Shown here: piece by piece, positions 1-6,561 of the stretch
Numbering within the stretch: the stretch's first letter is position 1
Layout: every line of letters begins with the position of its first letter
Origin: Carthagonibacter metallireducens
GTDB lineage: Bacteria > Gemmatimonadota > Gemmatimonadetes > Palauibacterales > Palauibacteraceae
Reading direction: 5' to 3'
Length of the DNA: 14,290 nucleotides
NCBI GenBank assembly: GCA_023554445.1
Contig: JAMJQQ010000049.1
Coordinates: 1 to 14,290 of the forward strand
Made by a program: the position numbers and the translations under genes
Notes under the pieces: model-generated
Told to the model about the DNA's origin: nothing
Seen by the model: the letters and a program-made list of their open reading frames with translations, nothing else
Database searches by the model: none

Positions 1-588
1 GGAGCCGCCTCCCGGCCGGGGGTCTCCCCAGTTGTGCTCGACCACGATCCCGGTCTCGTACGCGGCTCCCACCTCACGCATTCTCTCGGACGAATCCCAG
101 TCCACCGCCGAGACCTCGCTACGTCTCACGAGGCGGTTGTAGTGATCCGAGTCCCCGTCATCCACGCACTCGAGGTCGTCGGTCACCTGCACGTACGGAA
201 AGTCGAAATCTCCGGCCTCACCGGGCGGAGCGAAGCCGAATACGGAGCTGAGCCGGAATACGCCGGCCGGACTCTTCCCGTCCCCTTCGCGCTTTCGGGG
301 CATGGAACCCGCGTCGAAGTCGTGAATTCCCATCCCGATACCGAGCCCGTTTCGACCCAACGTCACGGCTGTCGGTCTTCCCACTGGCTGCCAGCCCTCG
401 CCCTCTCCCGCCCGCTCGAATCGCCTCAATGTCCCGTATGGCGACTCGGGCGACTCCGCCAGCACCAGGATCAACTGGGTCGAGGAAGCCGGCACCGGAG
501 ACTCGACCCGCTGCTGGGCGTCGGCCGGACCGGCGCCAATTAGCGCAGAGAGCAGGAGAATCGGAAACAGGAAGCGCGCGCGCTTCAC
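1..588 (-). CDS. Exported L,D-transpeptidase (YkuD/ErfK-like, COG3786 type), C-terminus cut by window edge
   Basis: Reading from a GTG at 588 gives 196 residues open to the left edge. Residues 1-24 form a signal peptide: a basic MKRAR start, a hydrophobic LFPILLLSALIGAG core, and a probable cut after ADA. The diagnostic stretch lies around residues 85-125: TAVTLGRNGLGIGMG, then KREGDGKSPAGVFRL and SSVFGFAP. This is the typical substrate-side region of YkuD-family peptidoglycan L,D-transpeptidases, which form or edit cross-links in the periplasm. The catalytic His/Cys motif of the family would lie beyond the edge, so activity cannot be judged. The start codon overlaps the stop of the preceding VOC remnant (GTGA), which suggests translational coupling and supports the GTG start. 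It is the last visible gene of the operon that begins with the lipase fusion. Family assignment is by remembered motif similarity. Confidence 0.75.
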   Translation of the reverse strand, partial: MKRARFLFPILLLSALIGAGPADAQQRVESPVPASSTQLILVLAESPESPYGTLRRFERAGEGEGWQPVGRPTAVTLGRNGLGIGMGIHDFDAGSMPRKREGDGKSPAGVFRLSSVFGFAPPGEAGDFDFPYVQVTDDLECVDDGDSDHYNRLVRRSEVSAVDWDSSERMREVGAAYETGIVVEHNWGDPRPGGGS

Positions 589-732
589 GGCCGGGTCACC
601 GCGGGGCCCGTGGTCTCGATCAACTCCACCGGGGCTCCGTCGTCTACAACGAATGCGACCCGGACTCCGGGAGGCAGTGCTCACGGCGGCGGAACTTGGA
701 AGTCGGGATCCAATGTGGTGGTAGTTCAGCAT
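585..732 (-). pseudogene. VOC/glyoxalase-superfamily gene remnant: start and end kept, middle deleted, frame shifted
   Basis: Nine bases after the monooxygenase stop there is an ATG (732) reading MLNYHHIG, a typical VOC-family N-terminus. In another frame, about 50 bases further on, the sequence reads VRVAFVVDDGAPVELIET and continues to a TGA at 585-587, which resembles the C-terminal strand of such proteins. The two frames cannot be joined without a shift: 148 nt is not a multiple of three, and the C-terminal frame is closed upstream by a TGA at 681-683. The total, about 48 codons, is far below the usual 115-135 residues. The simplest reading is an intact VOC gene that lost about 70-80 codons internally. 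Both ends still show normal operon spacing, with a short gap upstream and a GTGA overlap with the transpeptidase downstream. The VOC match is from memory. Chance resemblance or an assembly error remains possible. Confidence 0.45.
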
Positions 733-741
733 CGAATTCCG

Positions 742-1086
742 TCACGTGCCCTGGTAGAAAGTGTAGATACGCCGGGGTATCGCTTCGGTCGCTTCGAGCA
801 GTTCGGCAGACGGCGTCCCGAACAGGTCCACCTTCATCACGCAGGTGTCCAGAAGCTCGCCAAAGGTCTCGCCCAGATTCGCGAGGTGTTCGAGAAGCGC
901 ATCGGAACTGTCGTAGCGCTCCAGCATGATGCACTTGGTCTCATCCTCGTTCAGGAACCACTCGTACTGAAGCGTTCTGGTATCCTTCGTTCGAACCGTC
1001 TGGAGGCACGCGGCAGCCACCTTCTTGAAGTCTTCCAGTCGGCCATCCTTGATGTCGCAGCGTACGGAAAGTCTCAGCTCGCTCAT
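742..1086 (-). CDS. ABM-family (antibiotic biosynthesis monooxygenase / quinol monooxygenase-like) small protein
   Basis: This is a 114-residue single-domain protein with the ferredoxin-like alpha/beta pattern of the ABM superfamily. It opens with a beta strand (LRLSVRCDI), followed by a helix (RLEDFKKVAAACL) and the conserved TLQYEWFLNEDETKCIMLERY core at about 38-58. A helix DALLEHLANLGETFGELL follows, then a strand ending in MKVDLFGTPS. Family members are usually dimeric, cofactor-free oxygenases or simple binding proteins; the substrate cannot be read from sequence. The ATG overlaps the TGA of the upstream lipase fusion as ATGA, with a GAGAGG ribosome-binding site just upstream, so the two are translationally coupled. 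Coupling to an SBP56-type oxidase domain suggests a shared oxidative pathway, but that is inference. Confidence 0.8.
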   Translation of the reverse strand: MSELRLSVRCDIKDGRLEDFKKVAAACLQTVRTKDTRTLQYEWFLNEDETKCIMLERYDSSDALLEHLANLGETFGELLDTCVMKVDLFGTPSAELLEATEAIPRRIYTFYQGT

Positions 1087-3047
1087 GGGTTGACCTCTCC
1101 TCTCAGGTGATCCGACTTTGAATGCTCTCTCGAAAATACCGCCCCGTGCGGCCTCGCGGGCCCCGCAGTTCCATGTGGCCAGGAAATCCGGTCGAAGCTC
1201 ACACCCGGTCTGTCCGCGCCGGGGTCACGGAATGTCGGATCGAGGCTGAACTCGCCCGTAGCCGGGTCCAGACGGATGACGAGCACGCGGTACAGGGTCT
1301 CCCCCTGCCCGCTGGTGAGAACGATCCGATCGCCCTCCGGCTCGATCGAAATCCAGTGCGGCCACCAGTCCCCCTCGAGTGTCATGCGATCCACTTCCAC
1401 GGGACGAGTCGGATCCGAGATGTCCAGCGACACGAGAGCCGATCCCGTCGAGTGCGCATACGTCTGTATCCAGTAGCCACCGCGAGTGAGCGGAATACCG
1501 CACTCATCGGTGTCGTAGGTCGCCCAGGGCAGCGTGTAGACCAGCTCGGCACCCGGCGCTTCCGTGTCGAGGCCATGGAGCAGGTACATGGAGCAGCTGA
1601 ACGTCGTGAGGATCGCGGTCGCGCTGTCCGGCAGCAGTCGGACCTCGGCCGGGTCCCGGTGCTCGTGGCCGCTCGGCCCGGGCGGGAGCGGAACGGTCTT
1701 CAGGAGCGTCAGGTCGCTGAGCCCCCACACCTGGAAAGATGTGCCGTTCGCCTCCATCCGCATGTCGGTGGTGGTGCTCACGGCCCGATCGATGGACGGA
1801 ATCGGAGTCACGCTGTAGGCCCGGAGCTCGGGATCGACGGGGTCGGCCGCATCCGCGCTCCGAACCAGGCGGCCGGCCGGATCGAGCTCGACGAGTCCCC
1901 CGGCGATCTCGTTCCCTTCCCCCTTCGTCTGGAAGGTGACGAGCACGTTGCCGTCAGGGAGACGTTCGAAAGTGTGCGGGTATGTGAACTCGCCCATCTC
2001 GCGGAACGAGCCTGCGAGTCGCGGCTCGAGCGGATCGGAAAGGTCGATGAGGAAGCTCGCCCCCGCCGTGAACGCATTCACGTACAGTGTGTCGCCGGGC
2101 GGCATCACGTGTTCCGAGTGGTGCGCTCCACCCTTGAGTCCGACCGGAAGTGTCGCCACGATCTCACCGTACGCCCCCGACTCCGGGTCAGCGTCGATCA
2201 CCGCCAGGAAGTCGCTGTCCCCTTCCCTCTCCGCGCCGGCCCAGACGTAGAGGTATCGACTTCGATCAGCCTTGGACGGCTGGAATCGACCCGTTTGCAG
2301 GAAGTGCACGACCTCCTCGGCGACGTCGGGGCGGTTCATGATGAAGGTGTGACTCGCGGGTATGACCCGGAAATCAGCGGCCCCTTCCACTCGCGCGTTC
2401 TCGACCGCGACCTTGCCATCATCGGGTCCCGGAATGAGCCACGAGCCGATCGGGTCCAGGCTCCGGTCTCCCGTGATGATTCCGAGCTCGAATCGTACGG
2501 GAGGGAGTTGATCGGCAATACCGCCCGCGTCCGTACCCAACCGGACGCCCGCGGGCCCGAGTATTGCTCTGAGCACCGGCGTATCGGCAAATGCATCGAC
2601 GATCTCGCTGCCCTGGTTCGGAGGGCTGAGCATCACGACTCGTCCCAGGTGCGGCTCCTCGCGCCGAGCCAGCAGCGCTCGTACGAGGACACCGCCCATC
2701 GAATGGGTGACGAAATGGACTGAGTCCTCCGCGTTGCGGCAGCAGCGCCCGAGCTCTGCCTCGAGGCGGTCCACGAGATCCTCGATCGGCTCCGAGCGCG
2801 AGGGGTAGCCGAAATTCACGACCCGGTACCCGGCACCTTCGAGACGTTCGGCAAGCAGCGCCATCGACGCAGGAGTCCGGCCGAGGCCATGTACGACCAC
2901 CACGGTCTCCGCACCCTCCGGTGGTTCCGGCGAGCACCCCGGGATATTGAGAAGGAGAAGGAGACACGCCCATCGCGTGGATCGCGGAGTCAGCCGACTG
3001 AGGACCCGTTGTCTCACGCGGGCTCTGGAGCGGTCGCTGGTTGCCAT
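1083..3047 (-). CDS. Lipoprotein fusing an alpha/beta hydrolase (lipase) to a selenium-binding-protein-56-type propeller
   Basis: The protein has 654 residues. It has a basic N-terminus and a hydrophobic run with lipobox IPGC (Cys38), so probable lipid attachment. Residues 47-255 are an alpha/beta hydrolase: VVVVHGLGR (oxyanion region, 49-57), nucleophile elbow THSMGG (Ser116), candidate acid Asp209/210 (PGPDDGKV) and His233 (ASHTF). Residues 262-640 match the SBP56/methanethiol-oxidase propeller family: FLAVIDADPESGAYGEI, then HHSEH (His309-310), YPHTFERLPDGNVLV, FQVWGLSDL, SLDPTF and GPARPHG near the end. Several histidines expected for a metal site are present (309, 310, 358, 463, 564, 634). 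SBP56 relatives oxidise methanethiol or bind selenium; here the ligand is unknown. Normal family members are soluble single-domain proteins, so the lipase fusion and export signal are unusual. It is first in its operon, and its stop overlaps the ABM gene start. Confidence 0.85.
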   Translation of the reverse strand: MATSDRSRARVRQRVLSRLTPRSTRWACLLLLLNIPGCSPEPPEGAETVVVVHGLGRTPASMALLAERLEGAGYRVVNFGYPSRSEPIEDLVDRLEAELGRCCRNAEDSVHFVTHSMGGVLVRALLARREEPHLGRVVMLSPPNQGSEIVDAFADTPVLRAILGPAGVRLGTDAGGIADQLPPVRFELGIITGDRSLDPIGSWLIPGPDDGKVAVENARVEGAADFRVIPASHTFIMNRPDVAEEVVHFLQTGRFQPSKADRSRYLYVWAGAEREGDSDFLAVIDADPESGAYGEIVATLPVGLKGGAHHSEHVMPPGDTLYVNAFTAGASFLIDLSDPLEPRLAGSFREMGEFTYPHTFERLPDGNVLVTFQTKGEGNEIAGGLVELDPAGRLVRSADAADPVDPELRAYSVTPIPSIDRAVSTTTDMRMEANGTSFQVWGLSDLTLLKTVPLPPGPSGHEHRDPAEVRLLPDSATAILTTFSCSMYLLHGLDTEAPGAELVYTLPWATYDTDECGIPLTRGGYWIQTYAHSTGSALVSLDISDPTRPVEVDRMTLEGDWWPHWISIEPEGDRIVLTSGQGETLYRVLVIRLDPATGEFSLDPTFRDPGADRPGVSFDRISWPHGTAGPARPHGAVFSREHSKSDHLRGEVNP

Positions 3048-3168
3048 GGTGTGGATCTCGATTCATCAGCCCGGTGCCCACGCGCCCCGCGGCGGCAGTA
3101 CGAACCCTCAATCTGCTCTTGCCGGGCGCCCTTTCTCAACCCGACAGATCACGATTACGGACGCCGGC

Positions 3169-3198
3169 ATGACAACTGCTCTTTACATTCTGTATAGT
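3169..3198 (+). promoter_or_regulatory. Probable sigma-70-type promoter of the XRE/membrane protein pair
   Basis: A -35-like ATGACA (3169-3174) and a -10-like TATAGT (3193-3198, one mismatch to TATAAT) are separated by 18 bp. Transcription would begin near 3205, leaving about ten untranslated bases. There is no Shine-Dalgarno sequence before the ATG at 3216, so translation would be almost leaderless. This is read by eye only. Confidence 0.45.
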
Positions 3199-3207
3199 TT
3201 ACTTTAC
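3182..3207 (+). promoter_or_regulatory. Candidate operator: three TTTAC repeats over the -10 region and start site
   Basis: TTTAC occurs at 3182-3186, 3198-3202 and 3203-3207. The last two are in tandem and all flank the TATAGT box. Small XRE regulators of this kind usually repress their own promoter, and a site here would block RNA polymerase. Binding by the downstream XRE protein is inferred from position. Confidence 0.35.
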
Positions 3208-3215
3208 CTTCCGGC

Positions 3216-3446
3216 ATGAAGAAGTCCCACGAAATCCGCAACCACGTACGCCGCCACCGTCGGCGCCATTCCGACATGACCCAGCAGGAGCTCGCAGAGC
3301 AGGTCGGCGTCACCCGGCAGACGATCGTCTCGATCGAGAAGGGGAAGTACAACCCGTCCGTGGGGCTGGCGATTCGGCTGGCGAAGGCATTCGGAGTATC
3401 CGTGGAGGAGCTGTTCGAGATGGACCCGGAGACCGGCGATGAGTGA
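3216..3446 (+). CDS. Small XRE-family helix-turn-helix regulator
   Basis: A 76-residue protein made almost entirely of one Cro/CI-type HTH domain. It has a basic N-terminal helix (residues 1-19), then TQQELAEQVGVTRQTIVSIE (22-41) containing the recognition helix, followed by KGKYNPSVGLAIRLAKAFGVSVEELFE (42-68). This layout matches the short YozG-like XRE proteins commonly paired with a membrane protein. It starts 18 bp after the -10 box without a visible ribosome-binding site. Its last 8 bases overlap the start of the membrane protein gene, so the two are almost certainly co-expressed. The likely role is autorepression of this two-gene operon. The signal sensed is not evident. Confidence 0.9.
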   Translation: MKKSHEIRNHVRRHRRRHSDMTQQELAEQVGVTRQTIVSIEKGKYNPSVGLAIRLAKAFGVSVEELFEMDPETGDE

Positions 3447-4173
3447 GCAGACGACAGATCGGATTCGACCCTCGATGACAGGCGTCGTGGCTGGAGGCCT
3501 CGTGGTACTCGGAGTGGTCCTCTGGATGCTCGTCAACAAGGGCCTGCTGATCGTGGCCGGACTGGGAGCTTTCGGGCCGGGAATACTCAGAGAACTGGGC
3601 TGGCTCGACGACCACGACGAGTTCCAGCGACAGGCGGCTCACCGGGCAGGATATCATGCCTGGCTCGTCGGAGGCCTCGCGGCTGTCGTGATTCTCTCGG
3701 CGCTCCAGTGGGGCAAGCCCGGGGCGGACGTGTCGATCGAGTGGCTCGGGCTGGTGCTGGCGCTGATGTGGCTTACCTGGCTGTTCAGCTCACTGCTGTC
3801 CTACTGGGGTGCGATCAGGACGACCCGGGTCATGCTGCTCGTGTTCGGCTCATTCTGGCTCCTGTTCGGAATCGCCACGATCATCAGCGAAGCCGTCGAT
3901 GCCTCCGGCTCATTCGACCTCGGCGGCACCTTGCTCGGGGTCCTGGCCGGTATATCCATAATCGGCCCGTTCTTCCTCGGCGCCTGGGCCGTGCCCCGGT
4001 GGCCGAGGATCACGGGTTCCGTCCTGATCGCCATCGCTCTGCTGTTCTCATGGAGATTCGGACCGTGGGGCATGGAAGACTGGTCCACACAACTTCTGAC
4101 CTTGACCCTGCTCGCCCTGCCCCTGTTCGCGTGCGGGATCGCGCTCGTGGCCAGATCGACTGCTGAGACTTGA
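3439..4173 (+). CDS. Multi-pass membrane protein co-transcribed with XRE regulator
   Basis: The 244 residues hold about seven hydrophobic segments, at roughly 15-32, 35-50, 74-90, 101-124, 131-150, 161-184 and 191-205, plus a final one at 218-237. Between the second and third lies a polar stretch LDDHDEFQRQAAHRAGYHAW. The D-x-(F/R)-Q-x-x-A pattern there recalls small DUF2178-like membrane proteins that also sit beside short XRE regulators, but I do not recognise a specific family. The gene overlaps the XRE gene by 8 nt (shared ATGAGTGA). It ends 12 bp before the stop of the convergent minus-strand gene, with no clear terminator between. Function is unknown; regulation by the partner XRE protein is the reasonable guess. 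Confidence 0.8.
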   Translation: MSEQTTDRIRPSMTGVVAGGLVVLGVVLWMLVNKGLLIVAGLGAFGPGILRELGWLDDHDEFQRQAAHRAGYHAWLVGGLAAVVILSALQWGKPGADVSIEWLGLVLALMWLTWLFSSLLSYWGAIRTTRVMLLVFGSFWLLFGIATIISEAVDASGSFDLGGTLLGVLAGISIIGPFFLGAWAVPRWPRITGSVLIAIALLFSWRFGPWGMEDWSTQLLTLTLLALPLFACGIALVARSTAET

Positions 4174-4185
4174 TCGGCCCGCCGC

Positions 4186-4455
4186 TCACAGCACCAGCCT
4201 TCGTACCGCGAGCCAGAACAGCGGCAGCGCGGCGATCAGGGTGTAGACGGGCGCAGCGAGGCTCAGTCTTCCGGCTCGCAGTTCCCTGACGCATTCGAAC
4301 ACGCCTGCCACAACGATCGCGAAGCTGATGATGGCGGGTCCCAGCAGGAGCGGGGCCGCGGCCCACGCGCCCCAGCCGTCATACCTCCGGAGCCACGCTT
4401 CCGTGGCGCCGAGCAGGATCAACGGTACCCAGCAGAGCCAGCGGAGTCCGATCAT
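4186..4455 (-). CDS. Small three-helix membrane protein of unknown function
   Basis: A protein of 89 residues from ATG 4455. The frame is open further upstream, but that part would overlap the YaiI gene and is hydrophilic and Arg-rich. A start 10 nt after the YaiI stop, with a GAGAG ribosome-binding site at that junction, is preferred. Hydrophobic helices lie at about 5-20 (LRWLCWVPLILLGATEA), 33-55 and 64-84, separated by short charged loops (WLRRYDG; RELRAGR). I do not recognise a family. It is last in the DUF2164-YaiI set and converges on the XRE-linked membrane gene. Confidence 0.65.
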   Translation of the reverse strand: MIGLRWLCWVPLILLGATEAWLRRYDGWGAWAAAPLLLGPAIISFAIVVAGVFECVRELRAGRLSLAAPVYTLIAALPLFWLAVRRLVL

Positions 4456-4465
4456 GCAGCCGCTC

Positions 4466-4927
4466 TCAGTCCGATGAGATGGATCGACGGATCGTCTGAA
4501 CCTCCTCGTCCAGACGCTGCAGAAAGCGTGACCGATCCCGCTTCTCGAGAGGCGGGGGTCCACCGGCGAACTCGCCGCCCGCACGCAGGTCGGCCAGCAA
4601 TTCCCGGGTCGCCAGTGCCGCGCCTATGTTCTCGGCGTCGAACGGCCGTCCCGTCGGACCGAGTACGCGCGCACCGACTTCCAGGCAACGAGCGGCGAGA
4701 GGGATATCGGCCGTGATCACGATATCCCCTGTGCCCGCTCGCTCCGCGATCCAGTCGTCAGCAGCATCGAAGCCATCCGTGACTACCTCGATCGAGATCC
4801 GCGGATCGTCGGGAACGCGCATCCACGAATTCGCCACGACTATCACCTCGAGTCCGTATCGACCGGCGACGCGATAGACCTCATTCTTCACGGGACAGGC
4901 ATCCGCATCGACGTAGATGTCAAGCAC
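4466..4927 (-). CDS. yaiI: YaiI/YqxD (UPF0178, DUF188) family protein
   Basis: A 153-residue protein, the family's usual length, starting at GTG 4927 (LDIYVDADACPVKNEV). The signature acidic residues are present: Asp7 and Asp9 in DADACPVK, GFDAADDWI at 52-60, Asp74 in VITADIPLA, and GRPFDAENIG at 93-102. The fold is related to PIN/NYN nucleases with clustered acidic metal-binding residues. The biological substrate of the family is still not established. AGGAGG lies 10 nt before the start codon. The DUF2164 gene ends 27 bp upstream and the small membrane protein starts 10 bp downstream, consistent with an operon. Confidence 0.93.
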   Translation of the reverse strand: MLDIYVDADACPVKNEVYRVAGRYGLEVIVVANSWMRVPDDPRISIEVVTDGFDAADDWIAERAGTGDIVITADIPLAARCLEVGARVLGPTGRPFDAENIGAALATRELLADLRAGGEFAGGPPPLEKRDRSRFLQRLDEEVQTIRRSISSD

Positions 4928-4954
4928 CGCTGGCCGACCTCCTCGCCTGCAGCC

Positions 4955-5191
4955 TCACAGGCCGTCTGGTTCGTAGACCTCACCTTCGAGATCTTCCAGC
5001 TTCCGCTGGAAGAAGGCTCGCGCATCCTGGACGGCCTGATTGTAGACCTGCGGTCCGAGCGCACCGAGGAAGAAGTCCAGCACCTGCGCCGAGCGGAAGG
5101 CACTGAGCTCCTCATCGAACGACTCGCGGTAGAACGTCTGCAGGTCGGACACCAGTCGGGCCCGCCTGTCCTCAGCCAGATCGAGAGCCAT
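4955..5191 (-). CDS. DUF2164 family protein
   Basis: A 78-residue protein matching DUF2164 along its length. The N-terminal helix LAEDRRARLVSDLQTFYRESFDEELSAF is followed by the hallmark LDFFLGALGPQVYNQAV at 38-54 and a charged C-terminal helix. The family is small, cytoplasmic and of unknown function. The start at ATG 5191 is the only sensible one, although its ribosome-binding site is weak. It appears to lead the set with YaiI and the small membrane protein. An 11-bp palindrome sits 22 bp upstream. Confidence 0.88.
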   Translation of the reverse strand: MALDLAEDRRARLVSDLQTFYRESFDEELSAFRSAQVLDFFLGALGPQVYNQAVQDARAFFQRKLEDLEGEVYEPDGL

Positions 5192-5213
5192 ATTCCGGCG
5201 GTGTCTCCAGGAA

Positions 5214-5224
5214 GTATCAGATAC
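5214..5224 (-). promoter_or_regulatory. Perfect 11-bp palindrome upstream of DUF2164, possible -10/operator
   Basis: GTATCtGATAC is read on the minus strand 22 bp before the DUF2164 start. It includes GATACT, an acceptable -10 box. No convincing -35 is seen, and a short palindrome of this size can occur by chance. Confidence 0.2.
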
Positions 5225-5277
5225 CAGGGCCGACGCGCTCGAGCTTCACTGCCCTGCCCGGCGCCGACCCACGTTGC

Positions 5278-5547
5278 TCAGCCCAGACCCATCGCCGTCG
5301 AGATTCCCTCGTCATCGATGACCGGGAACACCCTCTGTTCGACGAGGTCGGCCCAGGCGTACACATAGCTGCTGATGGCCACGGGATCATCGCTTTCCAT
5401 CAGTGAGAATCCTTCGCCGGTGCCCATGGCGTGCCAGCGACCGATCATCTTCACGCCGGCGGGGATCTCCGGCGGGGCGTTCGAGAACCTCGCGACGGCT
5501 TCCTCGAGGTGCTCTTCTTTGATCTTCCAGTGTGTTACGTAAAGCAT
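5278..5547 (-). CDS. DUF3303 family protein
   Basis: An 89-residue protein from ATG 5547, chosen over an upstream in-frame start at 5610 because a GGAGAG ribosome-binding site sits just before it and because the family begins at MLYV. Features are MLYVTHWKIKEEHLEEAVARF (1-21), IPAGVKMIGRWHAMGTGEGF, SLMESDDPVAISSYV and WADLVEQRVFPVID. These follow the DUF3303 pattern, a ferredoxin-like dimeric alpha/beta fold related to ABM-type small proteins. No function is established. It lies 86 bp upstream of DUF2164 and 158 bp downstream of the Rim-block exported protein, so it may be its own transcription unit. Confidence 0.85.
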   Translation of the reverse strand: MLYVTHWKIKEEHLEEAVARFSNAPPEIPAGVKMIGRWHAMGTGEGFSLMESDDPVAISSYVYAWADLVEQRVFPVIDDEGISTAMGLG

Positions 5548-5644
5548 TCGGCTCTCCGATTCGTGGGGGGTATCGCCGCCCGCCGCTTCGCCTGTCAACC
5601 GGGCGGCCACGGCCAGTAAAGCCCGATCGAGGACCGCCGGTCAA

Positions 5645-5665
5645 GCCCGCGGTCCCGGCGCGGGC
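5645..5665 (-). terminator. GC-rich hairpin after the Rim operon, weak terminator candidate
   Basis: A 7-bp perfect inverted repeat, GCCCGCG and CGCGGGC, with a 7-nt loop lies about 40 bp past the stop of the exported protein gene. On the minus strand it is followed by only two T residues, so it lacks the U-tract of a standard intrinsic terminator. It could still pause transcription or protect the mRNA end. The 158-bp gap (5548-5705) holds nothing else I can name. Confidence 0.3.
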
Positions 5666-5705
5666 CGAGGCGAGGCAAGACACGGGTCTCTGTGGGTCGC
5701 TTTCC

Positions 5706-6560
5706 CTAGGGGCTTTCCCTCTCAAAGCGAAACTGGTTTCTCCGGATCGGCGCGCTTGAACCGACATACTGCACGTTCTTCGTGATCGTGAGTCTGCTGC
5801 CACGGCGCTCCAACGTCGTTTCGATCCTGGCGGGCTGGTCGTCATCCATCCCATCTCTGGCCAGGACCACCCTCAGGCTCTGACGGGAGAGATCCACCTC
5901 GCGCTCGAGGACCGCCCAGCTGTCGCCGAAAAAGACACCGTCGGCGGTCTCATGGAACCTGTCTCTTCCCTCCACGATGCTTCCATCCGGCTCCTCGAAG
6001 AAATACGACAGGTCGAGACCCTTACCGTCTTCGGCGAAGTCCGCCACAAGCCGAGTCGGGAGGTTCACGAGAGTCTCATCATCGGAGTAGTCCAGATACT
6101 CGAGCTCTCCGACCCAGCGTCCGAGGAGCAGAGCCTCGAAGGATCCGGTCTCCTGTGCCATCACCCGATTCGCCGTCCAGTACGAGAGGAAGTCCCGCCC
6201 GAGTGAATGAGTCATGCCCTCCATTCGCCCATCCCGAAGAACCCCGCTGTGATGGTAGGGTCCCGATCCATCGGCCGTGACGAACGCGAACCGGACCGCG
6301 CGCCAGTCGAGGTTCAACCTGCCTTCTTCGATTGCAGTCCCGTAGAAACTGCCAGTGAATCCGGACTCATCCGCGGTTGTCACTACGAATTCCTGCAGGT
6401 AGGGCTCGGCATCCGGCGTCGGGCGGAGATCTACCTCCCAGGTTCCGATCAAGTCGGCAGGATCCGGCCGTGGCGCGTCCTGAGCTGAAGCTGGCGTCGC
6501 TGAAATCAGCACGACGGCAATCACCGATACGATGCGCTTCAGACAGCGGACTCGGCGCAT
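5706..6560 (-). CDS. Exported two-domain beta-rich protein of unknown function, last gene of the Rim block
   Basis: A 284-residue protein. Residues 1-26 are a clear signal peptide (CLKRIVSVIAVVLIS core, cut after ASA). The mature part looks like two tandem beta-sandwich or lipocalin-like units, each opening with a similar motif: LIGTWEVDLRP at 37-47 and LLGRWVGELEY at 145-155. Each is followed by alternating strands rich in aromatic and acidic residues, and each has a glycine-rich turn region (DGRMEGMTHSLGRDF; DGSIVEGRDRF). I do not recognise a named family. The ATG starts 1 nt after the stop of the aspartoacylase-like gene, with GGAGG about 6 nt upstream, so it is translated with the Rim genes although it acts outside the cytoplasm. 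A binding or sensing role is only a guess. Confidence 0.75.
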   Translation of the reverse strand: MRRVRCLKRIVSVIAVVLISATPASAQDAPRPDPADLIGTWEVDLRPTPDAEPYLQEFVVTTADESGFTGSFYGTAIEEGRLNLDWRAVRFAFVTADGSGPYHHSGVLRDGRMEGMTHSLGRDFLSYWTANRVMAQETGSFEALLLGRWVGELEYLDYSDDETLVNLPTRLVADFAEDGKGLDLSYFFEEPDGSIVEGRDRFHETADGVFFGDSWAVLEREVDLSRQSLRVVLARDGMDDDQPARIETTLERRGSRLTITKNVQYVGSSAPIRRNQFRFERESP

Positions 6561-6561
6561 T

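Larger units (their letters stand above)
3048..3215. other. Divergent intergenic region between lipase fusion and XRE regulator
   Basis: The 168 bp hold no ORF of note. The right half (about 3170-3210) is sharply more AT-rich than the surroundings and carries the plus-strand promoter of the XRE pair. For the minus-strand lipase gene a TTGTCA box can be read at the complement of 3169-3174, but no convincing -10 follows at the right spacing, and its ribosome-binding site is weak. The sequence CCGGCATGA occurs twice, at 3164-3172 and at 3211-3219; the second copy contains the XRE start codon. Confidence 0.5.

Noticed and set aside
1122..2723. 533-codon plus-strand open frame opposite the lipase fusion
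   Set aside because: It is antisense to a clear gene, Arg- and Pro-rich with no domain pattern; a by-product of high GC in codon position three.
4456..4584. N-terminal extension of the small membrane protein
   Set aside because: It overlaps the YaiI coding region and is Arg/Ser-rich; the later ATG has a ribosome-binding site and operon spacing.
5699..5720. Direct repeat GCTTTCCCT at 5699-5707 and 5712-5720
   Set aside because: Only two 9-bp copies, one inside the end of a coding region; no mobile-element or regulatory context, so likely chance.
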